64,000 bases of DNA from Bradyrhizobium sp. AZCC 2262 (GCF_036924535.1 NZ_JAZHRT010000001.1:3844001-3908000), one strand, 5' to 3'. Positions 10,063-19,142 are shown, numbered from the stretch's first letter. Program-made: numbers and translations. The notes: generated from the letters alone by a model not told the origin.

Positions 10063-11031
10063 ATGAAGAAGACAGCCATGATGGCCGCGGCATTTGCGAT
10101 GATCAGTTCCGCCGCTTTGGCGCAGAACTATCCGAGCCGGCCGATCACCCTGCTGGTCCCGTTCGCCGCCGGCGGCGCGACCGACACCGTCGCCCGCGTA
10201 ACGGCGCAGTCGATGTCAAAATTGCTGGGCCAGACCATCATCATCGAGAACGCCACGGGAGCCGGCGGCACCATCGCCGCCACCCGCGCTTCGCGCGCCG
10301 AACCGGACGGCTATACGCTGATGATCCACCATATCGGCATTTCCACCGCCGCTACGCTGTATCGCAAGCTCGCCTACGATACCAAGACCGCGTTTGCACC
10401 GATCGGGCTCGTGACCAATGCGCCGATGACGATCATCGGCCGGCCCGATCTGCCGCCGAATACGCTGGCCGAGCTGGTGACCTACATCAAGGCAAATGGC
10501 GACAAGATGACGTTTGCCAATGCGGGCCTGGGAGCCGCCTCGCATCTCTGCGGCATGCTGTTCATGAACGCGGTCGGCAAGGAAATCCTGACAGTGCCCT
10601 ACAAGGGCAATGCGCCCGTGATGAACGATCTGATCGGCAAGCAGATAGATCTCTCCTGCGACCAGACCACGAACACCACGGGCCCGATCGCGTCCAGGCA
10701 GGTCAAGGCCTACGCCATCACGACGAAGACGCGGCTCGCGTCCATGCCCGATCTTCCGAGCGCGGATGAAGCCGGGTTGAAGGGCTTTGAAGTCGGCGCC
10801 TGGCACGGCATCTATGCGCCAAAGGGCACGCCAGACGAGATCATCCGGAAGCTGTCCAAGACGCTGCAGGAGGCGTTGCGCGACCCGGATCTGGTGAAGC
10901 GGTTCAATGACATCAACACCGAACCGGTGCCGCAGGACGAAGCGACGCCCGAAGCCTTGAAGGCAAAGCTGGTCAGCGAAGTCGATCGCTGGGAGCCGAT
11001 CATCCGCACCGGCAATCAATTCGCGGATTGA
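10063..11031 (+). CDS. Bug-family tripartite tricarboxylate transporter binding protein
   Basis: A 322-residue periplasmic binding protein with a Sec signal (MKKTAMMAAAFAMISSAALA, then QNYPSRPITLLVPF). The start of the mature fold and the AAGGATDTVAR and NATGAGGTIAATRA blocks are typical of Bug (TctC-like) proteins, which bind carboxylates. GGGAG precedes ATG 10063. It is downstream of and co-directional with the tartrate/malate dehydrogenase, so a matching substrate is plausible. No TctA or TctB permease gene is in the window. Confidence 0.88.
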   Translation: MKKTAMMAAAFAMISSAALAQNYPSRPITLLVPFAAGGATDTVARVTAQSMSKLLGQTIIIENATGAGGTIAATRASRAEPDGYTLMIHHIGISTAATLYRKLAYDTKTAFAPIGLVTNAPMTIIGRPDLPPNTLAELVTYIKANGDKMTFANAGLGAASHLCGMLFMNAVGKEILTVPYKGNAPVMNDLIGKQIDLSCDQTTNTTGPIASRQVKAYAITTKTRLASMPDLPSADEAGLKGFEVGAWHGIYAPKGTPDEIIRKLSKTLQEALRDPDLVKRFNDINTEPVPQDEATPEALKAKLVSEVDRWEPIIRTGNQFAD

Positions 11032-11179
11032 GAAGAGAGAGCCGCTGCCATCCGCGGTGGCGGAAGCGACATCCGAATTGATCCGCCGTGGAAGTAACGA
11101 TGTGCGCCCATGAGCCGCAGCGTCCCTCACCTAGCCAGATCATTCTGAAAGGACCCCTTGACTCTGCCAAGGTACCGGC

Positions 11180-11208
11180 TTGATCTCTGACCCATAGAGT
11201 GGTACACT
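11180..11208 (+). promoter_or_regulatory. Candidate higBA promoter with overlapping operator
   Basis: TTGATC at 11180-11185 and TACACT at 11203-11208 are separated by 17 nt, each matching 4 of 6 consensus bases, about 22 bp upstream of the higB start. The inverted repeat AGTG-GTA-CACT (11198-11208) covers the -10 hexamer. This is where HigA-type antitoxins usually bind to repress their own operon. Confidence 0.45.
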
Positions 11209-11229
11209 AGCTCAAGTTTGAGGTCGGGA

Positions 11230-11526
11230 ATGATCGTCAATTTCCGCGACGATTGGCTGCGTACGTTCTTCGTGGATGACATCCGGTCGCGGAATATCCC
11301 ACCGGACCTGGAAAGCCGGGTATTCCGCAAGCTCCAAATGATCGACGACGCCACCACCGATCAAGACTTGCGTGTTCCCCCGAGCAATCATTTCGAGAAA
11401 CTACGCGGCAAACTGGCCGATTTCCATTCGATCCGCGTCAGCCAGCAATGGCGGCTTATCTTCAAATGGGACGGTAGCCGGGGCGAAGCAACGGACGTCT
11501 ATCTCGACGACCACAGCTACAGGTGA
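11230..11526 (+). CDS. higB: HigB/RelE-family toxin
   Basis: A 98-residue toxin of the RelE/HigB fold, expected to cleave mRNA on the ribosome when its antitoxin is depleted. It starts MIVNFRDDWLRTFF and contains the family's central PPSNHFEKLRG and the C-terminal SQQWRLIFKW strand before DVYLDDHSY. GAGG precedes ATG 11230. As is typical of this class, the toxin gene comes first and the antitoxin gene begins 8 bp after its stop. Confidence 0.92.
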   Translation: MIVNFRDDWLRTFFVDDIRSRNIPPDLESRVFRKLQMIDDATTDQDLRVPPSNHFEKLRGKLADFHSIRVSQQWRLIFKWDGSRGEATDVYLDDHSYR

Positions 11527-11534
11527 GGTAAGCG

Positions 11535-11843
11535 ATGCTGACCACGAAGCGCAAACCAGCAAGTGTCGGCGAAATCCTGGTTCAGGAGTTCATGGAGCCG
11601 ATGGATTTGACCCAAGGCGCTTTGGCGAAGGCAATGGGCGTTCAGCGCAAGCACGTCAACGAATTATGCAACAACCGCAGGGCGGTGACCGCTCCAACAG
11701 CACTTATCCTCGCCCGTGTGTTCGGCAATAGCGCCGACTTCTGGCTGAACGTGCAGCGACGCAGCGACTTGTGGGAAGCGATGAACTCGCCACGCGAACG
11801 CGAACGGATCAAGCGTGCGCGTCGGCTCGTGGCGGCGGCGTAG
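11535..11843 (+). CDS. higA: HigA-family antitoxin
   Basis: A 102-residue XRE-type DNA-binding antitoxin. The helix-turn-helix is visible as LTQGALAKAMGVQRKHVNEL, after the motif VGEILVQEFMEPM that is common in HigA. The C-terminal LARVFGNSADFWLNVQ is also diagnostic. It should neutralise HigB and repress the shared promoter. Both genes look intact, so the module is probably active. Confidence 0.93.
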   Translation: MLTTKRKPASVGEILVQEFMEPMDLTQGALAKAMGVQRKHVNELCNNRRAVTAPTALILARVFGNSADFWLNVQRRSDLWEAMNSPRERERIKRARRLVAAA

Positions 11844-11863
11844 CGCCGAGACGGAGGCTGCCC

Positions 11864-11932
11864 TCACTGCGCCGCGGCAAGCGGCGCCTTCGCATTGCCA
11901 TCGGTAAGCGGCCCGGCGATCCTGAACGGCAA
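11864..11932 (-). pseudogene. Remnant of an amidohydrolase gene 3' end
   Basis: About 22 codons ending in a stop match the C-terminus of the intact amidohydrolase at 12435-13295: LPFRIAGPLTDGNAKAP here against LPPKIAAQIANGNAKAL there, in the same frame and strand. At DNA level 16 bases are identical (GCGCCTTCGCATTGCC) with about 70% identity beyond. Upstream codons run into a stop, so only the tail survives. It probably marks a duplication or recombination scar. Confidence 0.5.
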
Positions 11933-11953
11933 GCAGCTACCCGCACATGTCCT

Positions 11954-12271
11954 TCATGCCCGACCCAACGCCTGCATCGTCAAAAGCCGTTGGATTGACT
12001 GCGGCGCTGCCGCAGCTTCGAAAGCCAGTTTCAATGTATCTATGTCGGATAGCGATGCGGGTTGCCAGTCGCAAGGGCATGGCTGGGCCTGGTGAGCATC
12101 GGCCACTTGACGATAAGTGGCGCCAAGAGCTGCAGCCATAGCCATCATCACGTCCATGGGCTTCACGCCGGGAATGTCGAGCGCACGGCAAAAAGCCGTC
12201 ATCAACGCACGATCGAGATCGGCCTGGATAATCTGACGATCGCCATCAAAAGCGTCCTGTCGCTCCAGCAT
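11954..12271 (-). CDS. Small hypothetical protein, 105 residues
   Basis: Not recognised. GGAG stands 7 nt before the ATG at 12271, a good ribosome site, and the composition is protein-like: an acidic helical N-terminus (RQIIQADLDRALMTAFC), a middle reading GVKPMDVMMAMAAALGATYR, then HQAQPCPCDWQP with a Cys-Pro-Cys pair. No signal peptide or membrane helix. It sits alone between higBA and the amidohydrolase, flanked by the remnant of that enzyme's 3' end, so it may have arrived with the rearrangement. Confidence 0.6.
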   Translation of the reverse strand: MLERQDAFDGDRQIIQADLDRALMTAFCRALDIPGVKPMDVMMAMAAALGATYRQVADAHQAQPCPCDWQPASLSDIDTLKLAFEAAAAPQSIQRLLTMQALGRA

Positions 12272-12434
12272 TTTGTGTCTCCGACGCCGGCGTCAAGCGC
12301 GCCTTTTCAATGACCACTATGCCGTCGCCAGTTGATGCTCAATAGCTCGGGGCCAACGTGAAATTAGAAAGTCTCGAAGGAAATTGAGCGACATTGAATC
12401 TGGCTTGCTGTTTCAGCATACGGTCACGACGACC

Positions 12435-13295
12435 CTAGCGGCTCGCCGAGAACAGCGCCTTCGCATTGCCGTTGGCAATCTGCGCCGCGATCTTTGGCGG
12501 CAACTGCGCGAGCCACGCCCGATACCCGGCCATGATCTCGCCGTAACGCTCCCAGCGTTCGTTGATCCAGGTGTCGGATCCGAGCAGGAAGCGGTCCGGG
12601 AAACGCTCGAACAAGGTGCGCCATTCCGCCGTCAGCTTGCCGCTGCCGTCGACGATGCCGCTACGGTAGGACAATTCGCCCCATAGTTTTGGATATTTTA
12701 ACAGCATCTCTGCGACACGGTCGGTCGAAAGCCCAAAACCGGTATGGGCCCAGATGATGCGGGCGCGCGGATTGTGCTGCATCAGGATTTCGACAGCGAT
12801 GTCGTCGGCATGGGCATGCAGATAGAGGTCGTGCTCGACCGCGAAATCGGCGGTCTTTTTTACCCACTCGGTATCGGCCGCCCTGCCCGAGAGGTGGAAT
12901 TCGCCGATGCCGCGGTAATAGCCGCGTTTGAATTCCTCCTGCACGAGGTCGAAGATGAAGGGGTCGCCGAACCAGGTCTGGATGTCGGCACGGACGCGAT
13001 ACGGCCGGATGAAGGGGACGACCTGCAGGCCCGGCGGCTTCGCATCAACAAGCGCATGCGTGCCCGTGTTCGGGCGGCTGGTCGCGAGGATGCCGGTGAC
13101 GCGGTGCTTTTTGAACAGCGCCAGCACCTCATCGACGCTGTAATAGGGCTTTGGCTCCCAATTGTAGTGCAGGTGCGCGTCGAAGATTTCGATCGATTCG
13201 TCCGCACGGGCCGGGCCGCTCGCGGCGACAAGGGCGAGCGCAATCAGAATGGCGACGTTGCGGGCCGCCGAGCGTATCGCCCGCCCGAACGCCAT
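12435..13295 (-). CDS. Secreted amidohydrolase (TIM-barrel, Amidohydro_2 type)
   Basis: A 286-residue metal-dependent hydrolase with a Sec signal peptide (hydrophobic VAILIALALVAASG, cleavage after ARA near residue 31). Metal ligands fit the family: DAHLH (His41, His43), a central GEFH, HAH, WAHTG and GSDTW. The substrate is unknown. Its ATG overlaps the stop codon of the RND permease as TAATG, so it is translated with the pump. A periplasmic hydrolase tied to an RND exporter is uncommon; it could modify the exported compound or an envelope product. No catalytic residue is obviously missing. Confidence 0.85.
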   Translation of the reverse strand: MAFGRAIRSAARNVAILIALALVAASGPARADESIEIFDAHLHYNWEPKPYYSVDEVLALFKKHRVTGILATSRPNTGTHALVDAKPPGLQVVPFIRPYRVRADIQTWFGDPFIFDLVQEEFKRGYYRGIGEFHLSGRAADTEWVKKTADFAVEHDLYLHAHADDIAVEILMQHNPRARIIWAHTGFGLSTDRVAEMLLKYPKLWGELSYRSGIVDGSGKLTAEWRTLFERFPDRFLLGSDTWINERWERYGEIMAGYRAWLAQLPPKIAAQIANGNAKALFSASR

Positions 13296-16200
13296 TATTC
13301 GGCGGCGACGACGTGCGGCCGTTCGCCCTCGCCCGCGTCTTCCAGTTGCGGTTCGAGCTTGCGCCGCAGACGGCGGTCGATGCGGTCGAGATAGATGTAG
13401 ATCACGGGCGTGATGAACAGCGTCAGCAATTGCGACAGGCAGAGGCCGCCGACCACGGCGATGCCGAGCGGCTGGCGCAATTCGGCGCCGGCGCCGGCGC
13501 CGAGCGCAATCGGCAGCGTGCCGAAGATGGCGGCAAACGTCGTCATCATGATCGGGCGGAATCGCAACAGCGCCGCTTCCCGGATCGCGTGCTCGGCGCT
13601 CAAGCCGACGCGGCGGCGCTCCAGCGCGAAGTCCACCATCATGATGGCGTTCTTCTTGACGATGCCGACCAGCATCACGATGCCGATCATCGCGATGACC
13701 GACAACTCCATCCCGAACAGCATCAAGGTAAGGATCGCACCAATGCCGGCCGACGGCAGGCCGGAGATAATGGTGATCGGGTGAATGAAGCTCTCGTAGA
13801 GAATGCCGAGAATGACGAAGGCCGCGAACACGGCGGCCAGGATCAGGACACCCTGTCCGCGCAGCGAATCCTGGAACACCTGCGCCGTGCCGGAGAAGCC
13901 GGTGGCAATCGTTGCCGGGAGGTTTGAGTTTTGCTCGATCGTGGTGATCTGATCGACCGCATATCCCAGTGAGTAGCCGGGCGCGAGGTTGAACGAGATC
14001 GTCACCGCGGGCTGCTGGCCCTGGTGATTGATCTGCAACGGACCGACGGTCGGCACCAGCCTCGCCACCGCCGACAGCGGGATGGTCACGTTGTTCTGGG
14101 TCTTCATATAGAGCTTGGAGAGATCAGACGGGTCGACGCGGAACTGCGGCTGTACTTCCAGGATGATCTGGTAGTCGTTCGAGGGCATGTAGATGGTGCC
14201 GACCTGGCGCGCGCCATAGGCGTTGTAGAGCTGGTTGCGAACCTGATCGACGGTGATGCCGTAGACCGCCGCCTTTTCGCGGTCGATATCGACCGTCATC
14301 TGCGGGTTCTTAATGTAGAGATCGGTAGTAACGTCGAGCAGGCCCGGCAGCTTCTCGATTTTGTCACGCATCTCGGGCGCAAGCCGATACAGCGACTCGG
14401 TGTCGCCGCTCTGCATCACGTACTGGTACTGGCTCTTCGAAATCCGGCCGCCGATATTGAGGTTCTGGATCGGCTGGAAGAACGCCTGCATACCCGGAAT
14501 CTGCCGCGCCTTGGTGCGCAGTCGCCCGATAATTGCGTTGATGTTGTCGCGCTCCTTCTTCGGTTTCAGCGCGAGGAACAGGCGGCCGTAGTTGGCCGTC
14601 GAGTTGGGCCCGCCGGAGCCGACGGTGGAGTTAATGTATTCGATCGACGGATCGGATTTCAGCACCTCTACAAGCGCCTGCTGCCGCTCCTTCATCGCCT
14701 CGAACGAGGTGTCGGTCGCTGCTTCCGTCACGCCGACCAGGAAGCCGGTGTCCTCCTGCGGAAAGAAGCCCTTCGGAACGATCATGTAGAGATAGACGGT
14801 GCCGCCGAGGGTGGCGAGCGTAACGATCAGCATCAGCGCCTTGCGCGCCAGCACCCAGTCGAGCGCCCATTCATAGGCGCGCAGCCAGGACTCGAACATC
14901 GCCTCGAAGACGCGAAGCACGACGTTCGGCTTCTTGGTCGCGTCATGAGCCCGCAGCACGCGCGCGCACAGCATCGGCGTCAGCGTCAGCGACACGAATC
15001 CGGACACGATGATCGCGACCGATACCGTCACCGCGAATTCGCGGAACACGCGGCCGACGATGCCTCCCATCAGCAGCACCGGAATGAACACGGCGATCAG
15101 CGAGAAGGTGATCGAGATAATCGTAAAGCCGATTTCGCGTGCGCCCTTGAGCGCAGCCTCGAACGGCCGCATGCCGTGCTCGATGTGGCGGACGATGTTC
15201 TCCAGCATGACGATGGCGTCGTCGACCACGAAGCCGACCGACAGCGTCAGTGCCAGCAGCGTCATGTTATTGATGGAATAGTCGAGCGCGTACATCGCGG
15301 CGCAGGTACCGAACAGCGAGATCGGAACCGCCAGCGCGGGAATGAAGGTGGCCGAGGCAGAGCGCAGGAACAGGAAGATCACCAGAATGACCAGCCCAAC
15401 CGCGATCAGCAAGGTCTCCTCGACGTCGGCCACCGCCTGACGGATCGACACCGACCGGTCCATCATCACCTGCATCGTGACCGACGGCGGAATCTGCGCC
15501 CGCAGCGCCGGCAATTTCGCCAGCACGGAATCGACAACGGCGACTGTATTGGCGTCCGGCTGTTTCTGGATCGCCAGCACGACTGCCCGCTCGCCGTTCA
15601 GCCAGGTCGCGATCTTGTCGTTCTCGACGCTTTCGTAGATTTTCGCGACCTCGTCGAGCTTGACCGGCGAACCGTTGCGCCAGGCCACCACGACCTTGCT
15701 GTAGTCGGCCGCCTTGTCCATCTGGCCGGAGGCCTGCAGGGAGACGTCCTGCTTCGGGCCGTTCAGCGTGCCGACCGGCGTTGACGAATTGGCGCGCGAG
15801 ACCGCGGCCCTGATGTCCTCGAGCGACAGCCCGCGGGCGGCGGCTGCTTCCGGATCGGCCTGGACGCGGATCGCGAATTTCTGTGTGCCGTAGATCAGGA
15901 CCTGCGCCACGCCGGGAATTTGCGACAGCGTCTGCCCGATGGTGATGTCGCCATACTCATTGACGCTGGACAGCGGCAGCGTCGCCGAGCCGAGCGAGAC
16001 GAACAGCACCGGGAAGTCGGCCGGGTTCACTTTGCGGAAACTCGGCGGGATCGTCATTTCGATCGGCAACCGGCGCTGCGCGATCGTCAGCGCGGTCTGC
16101 ACGTCGAGCGCGGCAGCGTCGATGTTGCGGTTGAGGTCGAACTGGATGGTGATGACGCTGGTGCCCTGCGAGGAGCTCGACGACATCGAGGAAATGCCGG

Positions 16201-16423
16201 CAACGGTCGAGAGCTGGCGTTCGATGATGCCGGCGACCGAGGCCGCCATGGTGTCCGCGCTCGCACCCGGCAGGGTCGCGGTGACGGCAATGGTCGGGAA
16301 ATCGACCCGCGGCAGCGCCGACACCGGCAGCAGGCGGAAGCCGAAAATGCCGAACGCGATGATCGACGCCGTGATCAGCGTCGTCATGACCGGTCGGCGG
16401 ATGCAGAGTTCGGAGAGCGTCAT
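13295..16423 (-). CDS. RND multidrug efflux permease (HAE1 type)
   Basis: A 1042-residue inner-membrane proton antiporter of the AcrB/MdtBC class. Two halves, each with one membrane helix followed by a large periplasmic loop and further helices, are evident. The proton-relay aspartates lie in GFVVDDAIVMLEN and the relay lysine in GIVKKNAIMMVDFA, both conserved. The first periplasmic loop begins after LPVSALPRVDFPTIAV. It starts 3 bp after the adaptor gene and its stop overlaps the amidohydrolase start. No TolC-like gene is present, so the outer channel must be shared with other systems. Confidence 0.95.
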   Translation of the reverse strand: MTLSELCIRRPVMTTLITASIIAFGIFGFRLLPVSALPRVDFPTIAVTATLPGASADTMAASVAGIIERQLSTVAGISSMSSSSSQGTSVITIQFDLNRNIDAAALDVQTALTIAQRRLPIEMTIPPSFRKVNPADFPVLFVSLGSATLPLSSVNEYGDITIGQTLSQIPGVAQVLIYGTQKFAIRVQADPEAAAARGLSLEDIRAAVSRANSSTPVGTLNGPKQDVSLQASGQMDKAADYSKVVVAWRNGSPVKLDEVAKIYESVENDKIATWLNGERAVVLAIQKQPDANTVAVVDSVLAKLPALRAQIPPSVTMQVMMDRSVSIRQAVADVEETLLIAVGLVILVIFLFLRSASATFIPALAVPISLFGTCAAMYALDYSINNMTLLALTLSVGFVVDDAIVMLENIVRHIEHGMRPFEAALKGAREIGFTIISITFSLIAVFIPVLLMGGIVGRVFREFAVTVSVAIIVSGFVSLTLTPMLCARVLRAHDATKKPNVVLRVFEAMFESWLRAYEWALDWVLARKALMLIVTLATLGGTVYLYMIVPKGFFPQEDTGFLVGVTEAATDTSFEAMKERQQALVEVLKSDPSIEYINSTVGSGGPNSTANYGRLFLALKPKKERDNINAIIGRLRTKARQIPGMQAFFQPIQNLNIGGRISKSQYQYVMQSGDTESLYRLAPEMRDKIEKLPGLLDVTTDLYIKNPQMTVDIDREKAAVYGITVDQVRNQLYNAYGARQVGTIYMPSNDYQIILEVQPQFRVDPSDLSKLYMKTQNNVTIPLSAVARLVPTVGPLQINHQGQQPAVTISFNLAPGYSLGYAVDQITTIEQNSNLPATIATGFSGTAQVFQDSLRGQGVLILAAVFAAFVILGILYESFIHPITIISGLPSAGIGAILTLMLFGMELSVIAMIGIVMLVGIVKKNAIMMVDFALERRRVGLSAEHAIREAALLRFRPIMMTTFAAIFGTLPIALGAGAGAELRQPLGIAVVGGLCLSQLLTLFITPVIYIYLDRIDRRLRRKLEPQLEDAGEGERPHVVAAE

Positions 16424-16426
16424 AGG

Positions 16427-17557
16427 TTACGCTCCGGCCTTTTTAGTCCGGGCTTCGACCCGCGTTCCGTCCGACAGCAGCAATTGTCCATCGACGACGA
16501 CGCTTTCGCCCCCGTCGAGCCCTTCCGAGATCACCGACATACCCTGCGCGGTACGGTCGACCTTGACCGGCTGGACCTTTGCGGCGCCGTCCTTGACCAC
16601 GAAGACGAAATTGCCGTTCTGGCTGCGCTGTACGGCGACCGTCGGCACCACGACCGAGTCCTCCTCACGGATGATGAGCTTGGTGGCGACCAGCGTGCCC
16701 GGCCATAACGTCTCGTTCTCGTTGTTCATGATGCCGCGCACGGTGACCATGCCCGTGGTCTGATCGACGGTATTTTCGACCATCGCGACCTTGCCGGTCT
16801 CGGAGCGCTGATGGCCCGGGATGGTGGCGGTTACGCCCGAGACGCCCTTGGCCATGGCCTCGCGCAGATCGACCAGCACGCGCTGCGGCACCGCGAAAGA
16901 TACATAGACCGGCGCCATCTGGTTGATGACCGCAAGCGCGGTCGTATCGGCCGGCCGCACGAAATTACCCACCTTCACATTGGCAGCGCTGATGCGTCCC
17001 GAGAACGGCGCGCGGATCGCGGTGTAGCTTTTCTGGACCTTCAGATTGTCGAGCGCGGCCTGATCGGCCTTGATGGTGCCGATCAGGATGTCAGACTGGG
17101 TCCTGGCGTTGTCGACATTGACCTGCGTGGTGGCGCCCTTGCCGACGAGATCGTTGTAGCGGCGGAGATCCCGCTGCGCGCCCTCGAGCTGCGCCTGATC
17201 CTTGGCGAGCACGCCCTCGGCCTGCTCGATCTGCGCGTCGATCTGGCGGCTATCCAGCGTGAACAGCAGATCACCTTCGTTGACCTTGGCGCCGTCCTCG
17301 AAATGAACCGAGAGGATGGTGGTCTCCAGCCGCGACTTCAGCGCCACGCTGGAGATCGGCGTCACCATTCCGATCGCATCGACATCGACGGGCATGGATT
17401 TGCGCTCCGCCTTGGCCAGCTCGACGGAAACCATCCGCGGCCGTTGCGGGCCCTGGGCGTTGCTGCTGCCGCCCATCCACGAGGAGCGGGTAATAAAACC
17501 AGCCGTGGCGGCAATGCCGACGGCGCCGACGAGAAGTATAAGGGTACGTTTTTTCAT
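16427..17557 (-). CDS. RND efflux periplasmic adaptor (MFP)
   Basis: A 376-residue membrane fusion protein with one N-terminal helix (TLILLVGAVGIAATAG). It has split biotinyl-lipoyl halves around LETTILSVHFEDGAKVNEGD and APFSGRISAANVKVGN, a coiled-coil hairpin between them, and a C-terminal beta-barrel and membrane-proximal domain. It links the RND permease to an outer-membrane channel. It is the first gene of an adaptor-permease-amidohydrolase operon, divergent from xthA across 209 bp, where the promoter must lie. No linked regulator was found. Confidence 0.93.
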   Translation of the reverse strand: MKKRTLILLVGAVGIAATAGFITRSSWMGGSSNAQGPQRPRMVSVELAKAERKSMPVDVDAIGMVTPISSVALKSRLETTILSVHFEDGAKVNEGDLLFTLDSRQIDAQIEQAEGVLAKDQAQLEGAQRDLRRYNDLVGKGATTQVNVDNARTQSDILIGTIKADQAALDNLKVQKSYTAIRAPFSGRISAANVKVGNFVRPADTTALAVINQMAPVYVSFAVPQRVLVDLREAMAKGVSGVTATIPGHQRSETGKVAMVENTVDQTTGMVTVRGIMNNENETLWPGTLVATKLIIREEDSVVVPTVAVQRSQNGNFVFVVKDGAAKVQPVKVDRTAQGMSVISEGLDGGESVVVDGQLLLSDGTRVEARTKKAGA

Positions 17558-17766
17558 AGTTTTTCATGCCCGCCGGTCCCAGCAAAAAGGACGGGACGGT
17601 CTTCTCCTAGCCCCTTGACGGCGATCTTCGCGCCTTATCTCTAAACGGTTATCACAGCCTTGCTGCACATGGTATGCCACTGCTGGAAAATGTGTAGTTA
17701 CTACTTCCTGTTCGAGCACAGAAACCCGGGATTTCCCGGATATGCTCCCAGTTCGGGTCCCATTTC

Positions 17767-18558
17767 ATGCGTATTGCCACATGGAACGTCAATTCGATCC
17801 GGCAGCGGCTCGACCTTCTGCTGACCTGGCTCAAGGAGTGCTCGCCGGACATCGTCTGCCTGCAGGAAATCAAATGCGTTGACGAGGCGTTTCCGCGGCT
17901 GGAGATCGAAGAGCTGGGCTACAACGTCGTCACCCACGGCCAGAAGACCTTCAATGGGGTGGCGCTGTTGTCGAAACTGCCGTTCGACGAGACCAAGTCG
18001 GGGCTCGCCGGCGACGACGAGGACGCTCATGCCCGCTTCCTCGAAGGCGTGGTGACGCTGAAGACCGGCGTGATGCGGATCGCCTGCCTCTATCTGCCCA
18101 ACGGCAACCCGCCGGACACGGACAAATATCCGTACAAACTCAAATGGATGTCTCGCCTTCTTGAGTATTCGAGGGAGCGACTCAAGGCGGAAGAACCGCT
18201 GGTGCTCGCAGGCGACTTCAACGTCATTCCGGCCGCTCGCGACGTCTATAACCCCGCCGCCTGGGCCAACGACGCCCTGTTCCGCCACGAGACCCGCGAG
18301 GCCTTCCAGTCGCTGCTCGGTCTCGGGCTGACGGACGCGCTGCGCGCGGTGACCGACGAGCCAAACCTCTACACGTTCTGGGACTACCAGGCGGGCGCCT
18401 GGCAGAAGAACTGGGGCCTGCGGATCGACCACCTCCTGCTCTCGCCGCAGGCCAGCGACCGCCTGAGCAATGTCGGCGTCGACAGCTATGTGCGGGCCTG
18501 GGAGAAGCCCTCCGACCACGTGCCGGTCTGGGCGGATTTCGACCTGGAGACGGCTTGA
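17767..18558 (+). CDS. xthA: Exodeoxyribonuclease III
   Basis: A 263-residue AP endonuclease/exonuclease III of the EEP fold, for base-excision repair. Conserved motifs are visible: the N-terminal MRIATWNVNSIRQRL, CLQEIKC with the metal-binding Glu, LAGDFNVIPAARDVY with the catalytic Asp and Asn, and the C-terminal RIDHLLLSP and SDHVPV. Normal length, cytoplasmic. Its TGA overlaps the TTG start of the following acetyltransferase. Confidence 0.95.
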   Translation: MRIATWNVNSIRQRLDLLLTWLKECSPDIVCLQEIKCVDEAFPRLEIEELGYNVVTHGQKTFNGVALLSKLPFDETKSGLAGDDEDAHARFLEGVVTLKTGVMRIACLYLPNGNPPDTDKYPYKLKWMSRLLEYSRERLKAEEPLVLAGDFNVIPAARDVYNPAAWANDALFRHETREAFQSLLGLGLTDALRAVTDEPNLYTFWDYQAGAWQKNWGLRIDHLLLSPQASDRLSNVGVDSYVRAWEKPSDHVPVWADFDLETA

Positions 18559-19055
18559 GCGCGACCAGCGCGGAGAACGTGACGATTCGGGACGCTGCGC
18601 CCGGCGATGCCGTCGCGGCATGCCGCGTCCTGAGGGAATCGATATCCAGCCTATGTGTTGCCGATCACCGCGACGATCCGGCGATCCTGAATGCATGGCT
18701 GGCCAACAAGACGCCGGAAATCGTGGCCGCGTGGGCTGCGCAGAAGGGTAGCTCGCTCCTGCTCGCCGTCGAGGGCGATGCCGTCCTCGCGGTGGGATCC
18801 GTGACGGACGCAGGCGAGATCACGCTGAACTATGTGGCGCCCGATGCACGATTTCGCGGCATCAGCCGTGCCTTGCTCAGCGCGCTCGAAGGCAGAGCGG
18901 CGGAGCGAGGCAACACGCGTTGCGCGCTGATCAGCACCGAGACGGCGCATCGCTTCTATCAGTCGGCTGGTTATGTCGACGACGGAGTGCCGAAAGGCAA
19001 GTTCGGCACGAGCTCTGGTTATCCGATGTCGAAGCAGATGGTCGCGCCGCGGTAG
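18555..19055 (+). CDS. GNAT-family N-acetyltransferase
   Basis: A 166-residue acetyl-CoA-dependent acyltransferase. The acetyl-CoA binding segment reads VAPDARFRGISRALLSALE, a slightly unusual Q/RxxGxG/A form (RFRGIS), followed by the family's FYQSAGY. The start is taken as TTG 18555, overlapping the xthA stop by 4 nt (TTGA); a GTG 27 nt downstream, just before TIRDAAPGD, is also possible. Substrate unknown; coupling to a repair gene may be accidental. Confidence 0.8.
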   Translation: MSATSAENVTIRDAAPGDAVAACRVLRESISSLCVADHRDDPAILNAWLANKTPEIVAAWAAQKGSSLLLAVEGDAVLAVGSVTDAGEITLNYVAPDARFRGISRALLSALEGRAAERGNTRCALISTETAHRFYQSAGYVDDGVPKGKFGTSSGYPMSKQMVAPR

Positions 19056-19057
19056 TC

Positions 19058-19142
19058 CGTAAGGTGGGCAAAGCCACCGGGTCGCGCGAATGCGCGCCCG
19101 ATGACAGGCTCCGCGTGCCCACCATTCATGCCAACTAATTTG
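19058..19142. repeat. Left half of a GGTGGGCAAAG palindromic repeat, split by an IS
   Basis: Begins CGTAAGGTGGGCAAAG and runs through GCGTGCCCACCAT to the 8-bp direct repeat CTAATTTG (19135-19142). The matching right half is at 20676-20727. Joined, the arms GCCCACCAT and ATGGTGGGC would face each other across a short loop, as in the intact copy at 56868-56961. The block GGGTCGCGCGAATGCGCGCCC inside it also appears, with one change, in the mosaic repeat at 43634. Confidence 0.75.

Noticed and set aside
14024..15784. A 586-codon plus-strand open frame opposite the RND permease
   Set aside because: It lies entirely opposite a well-conserved permease, has no signature or ribosome site, and its Arg/His/Asp-rich composition is typical of shadow frames in GC-rich DNA.
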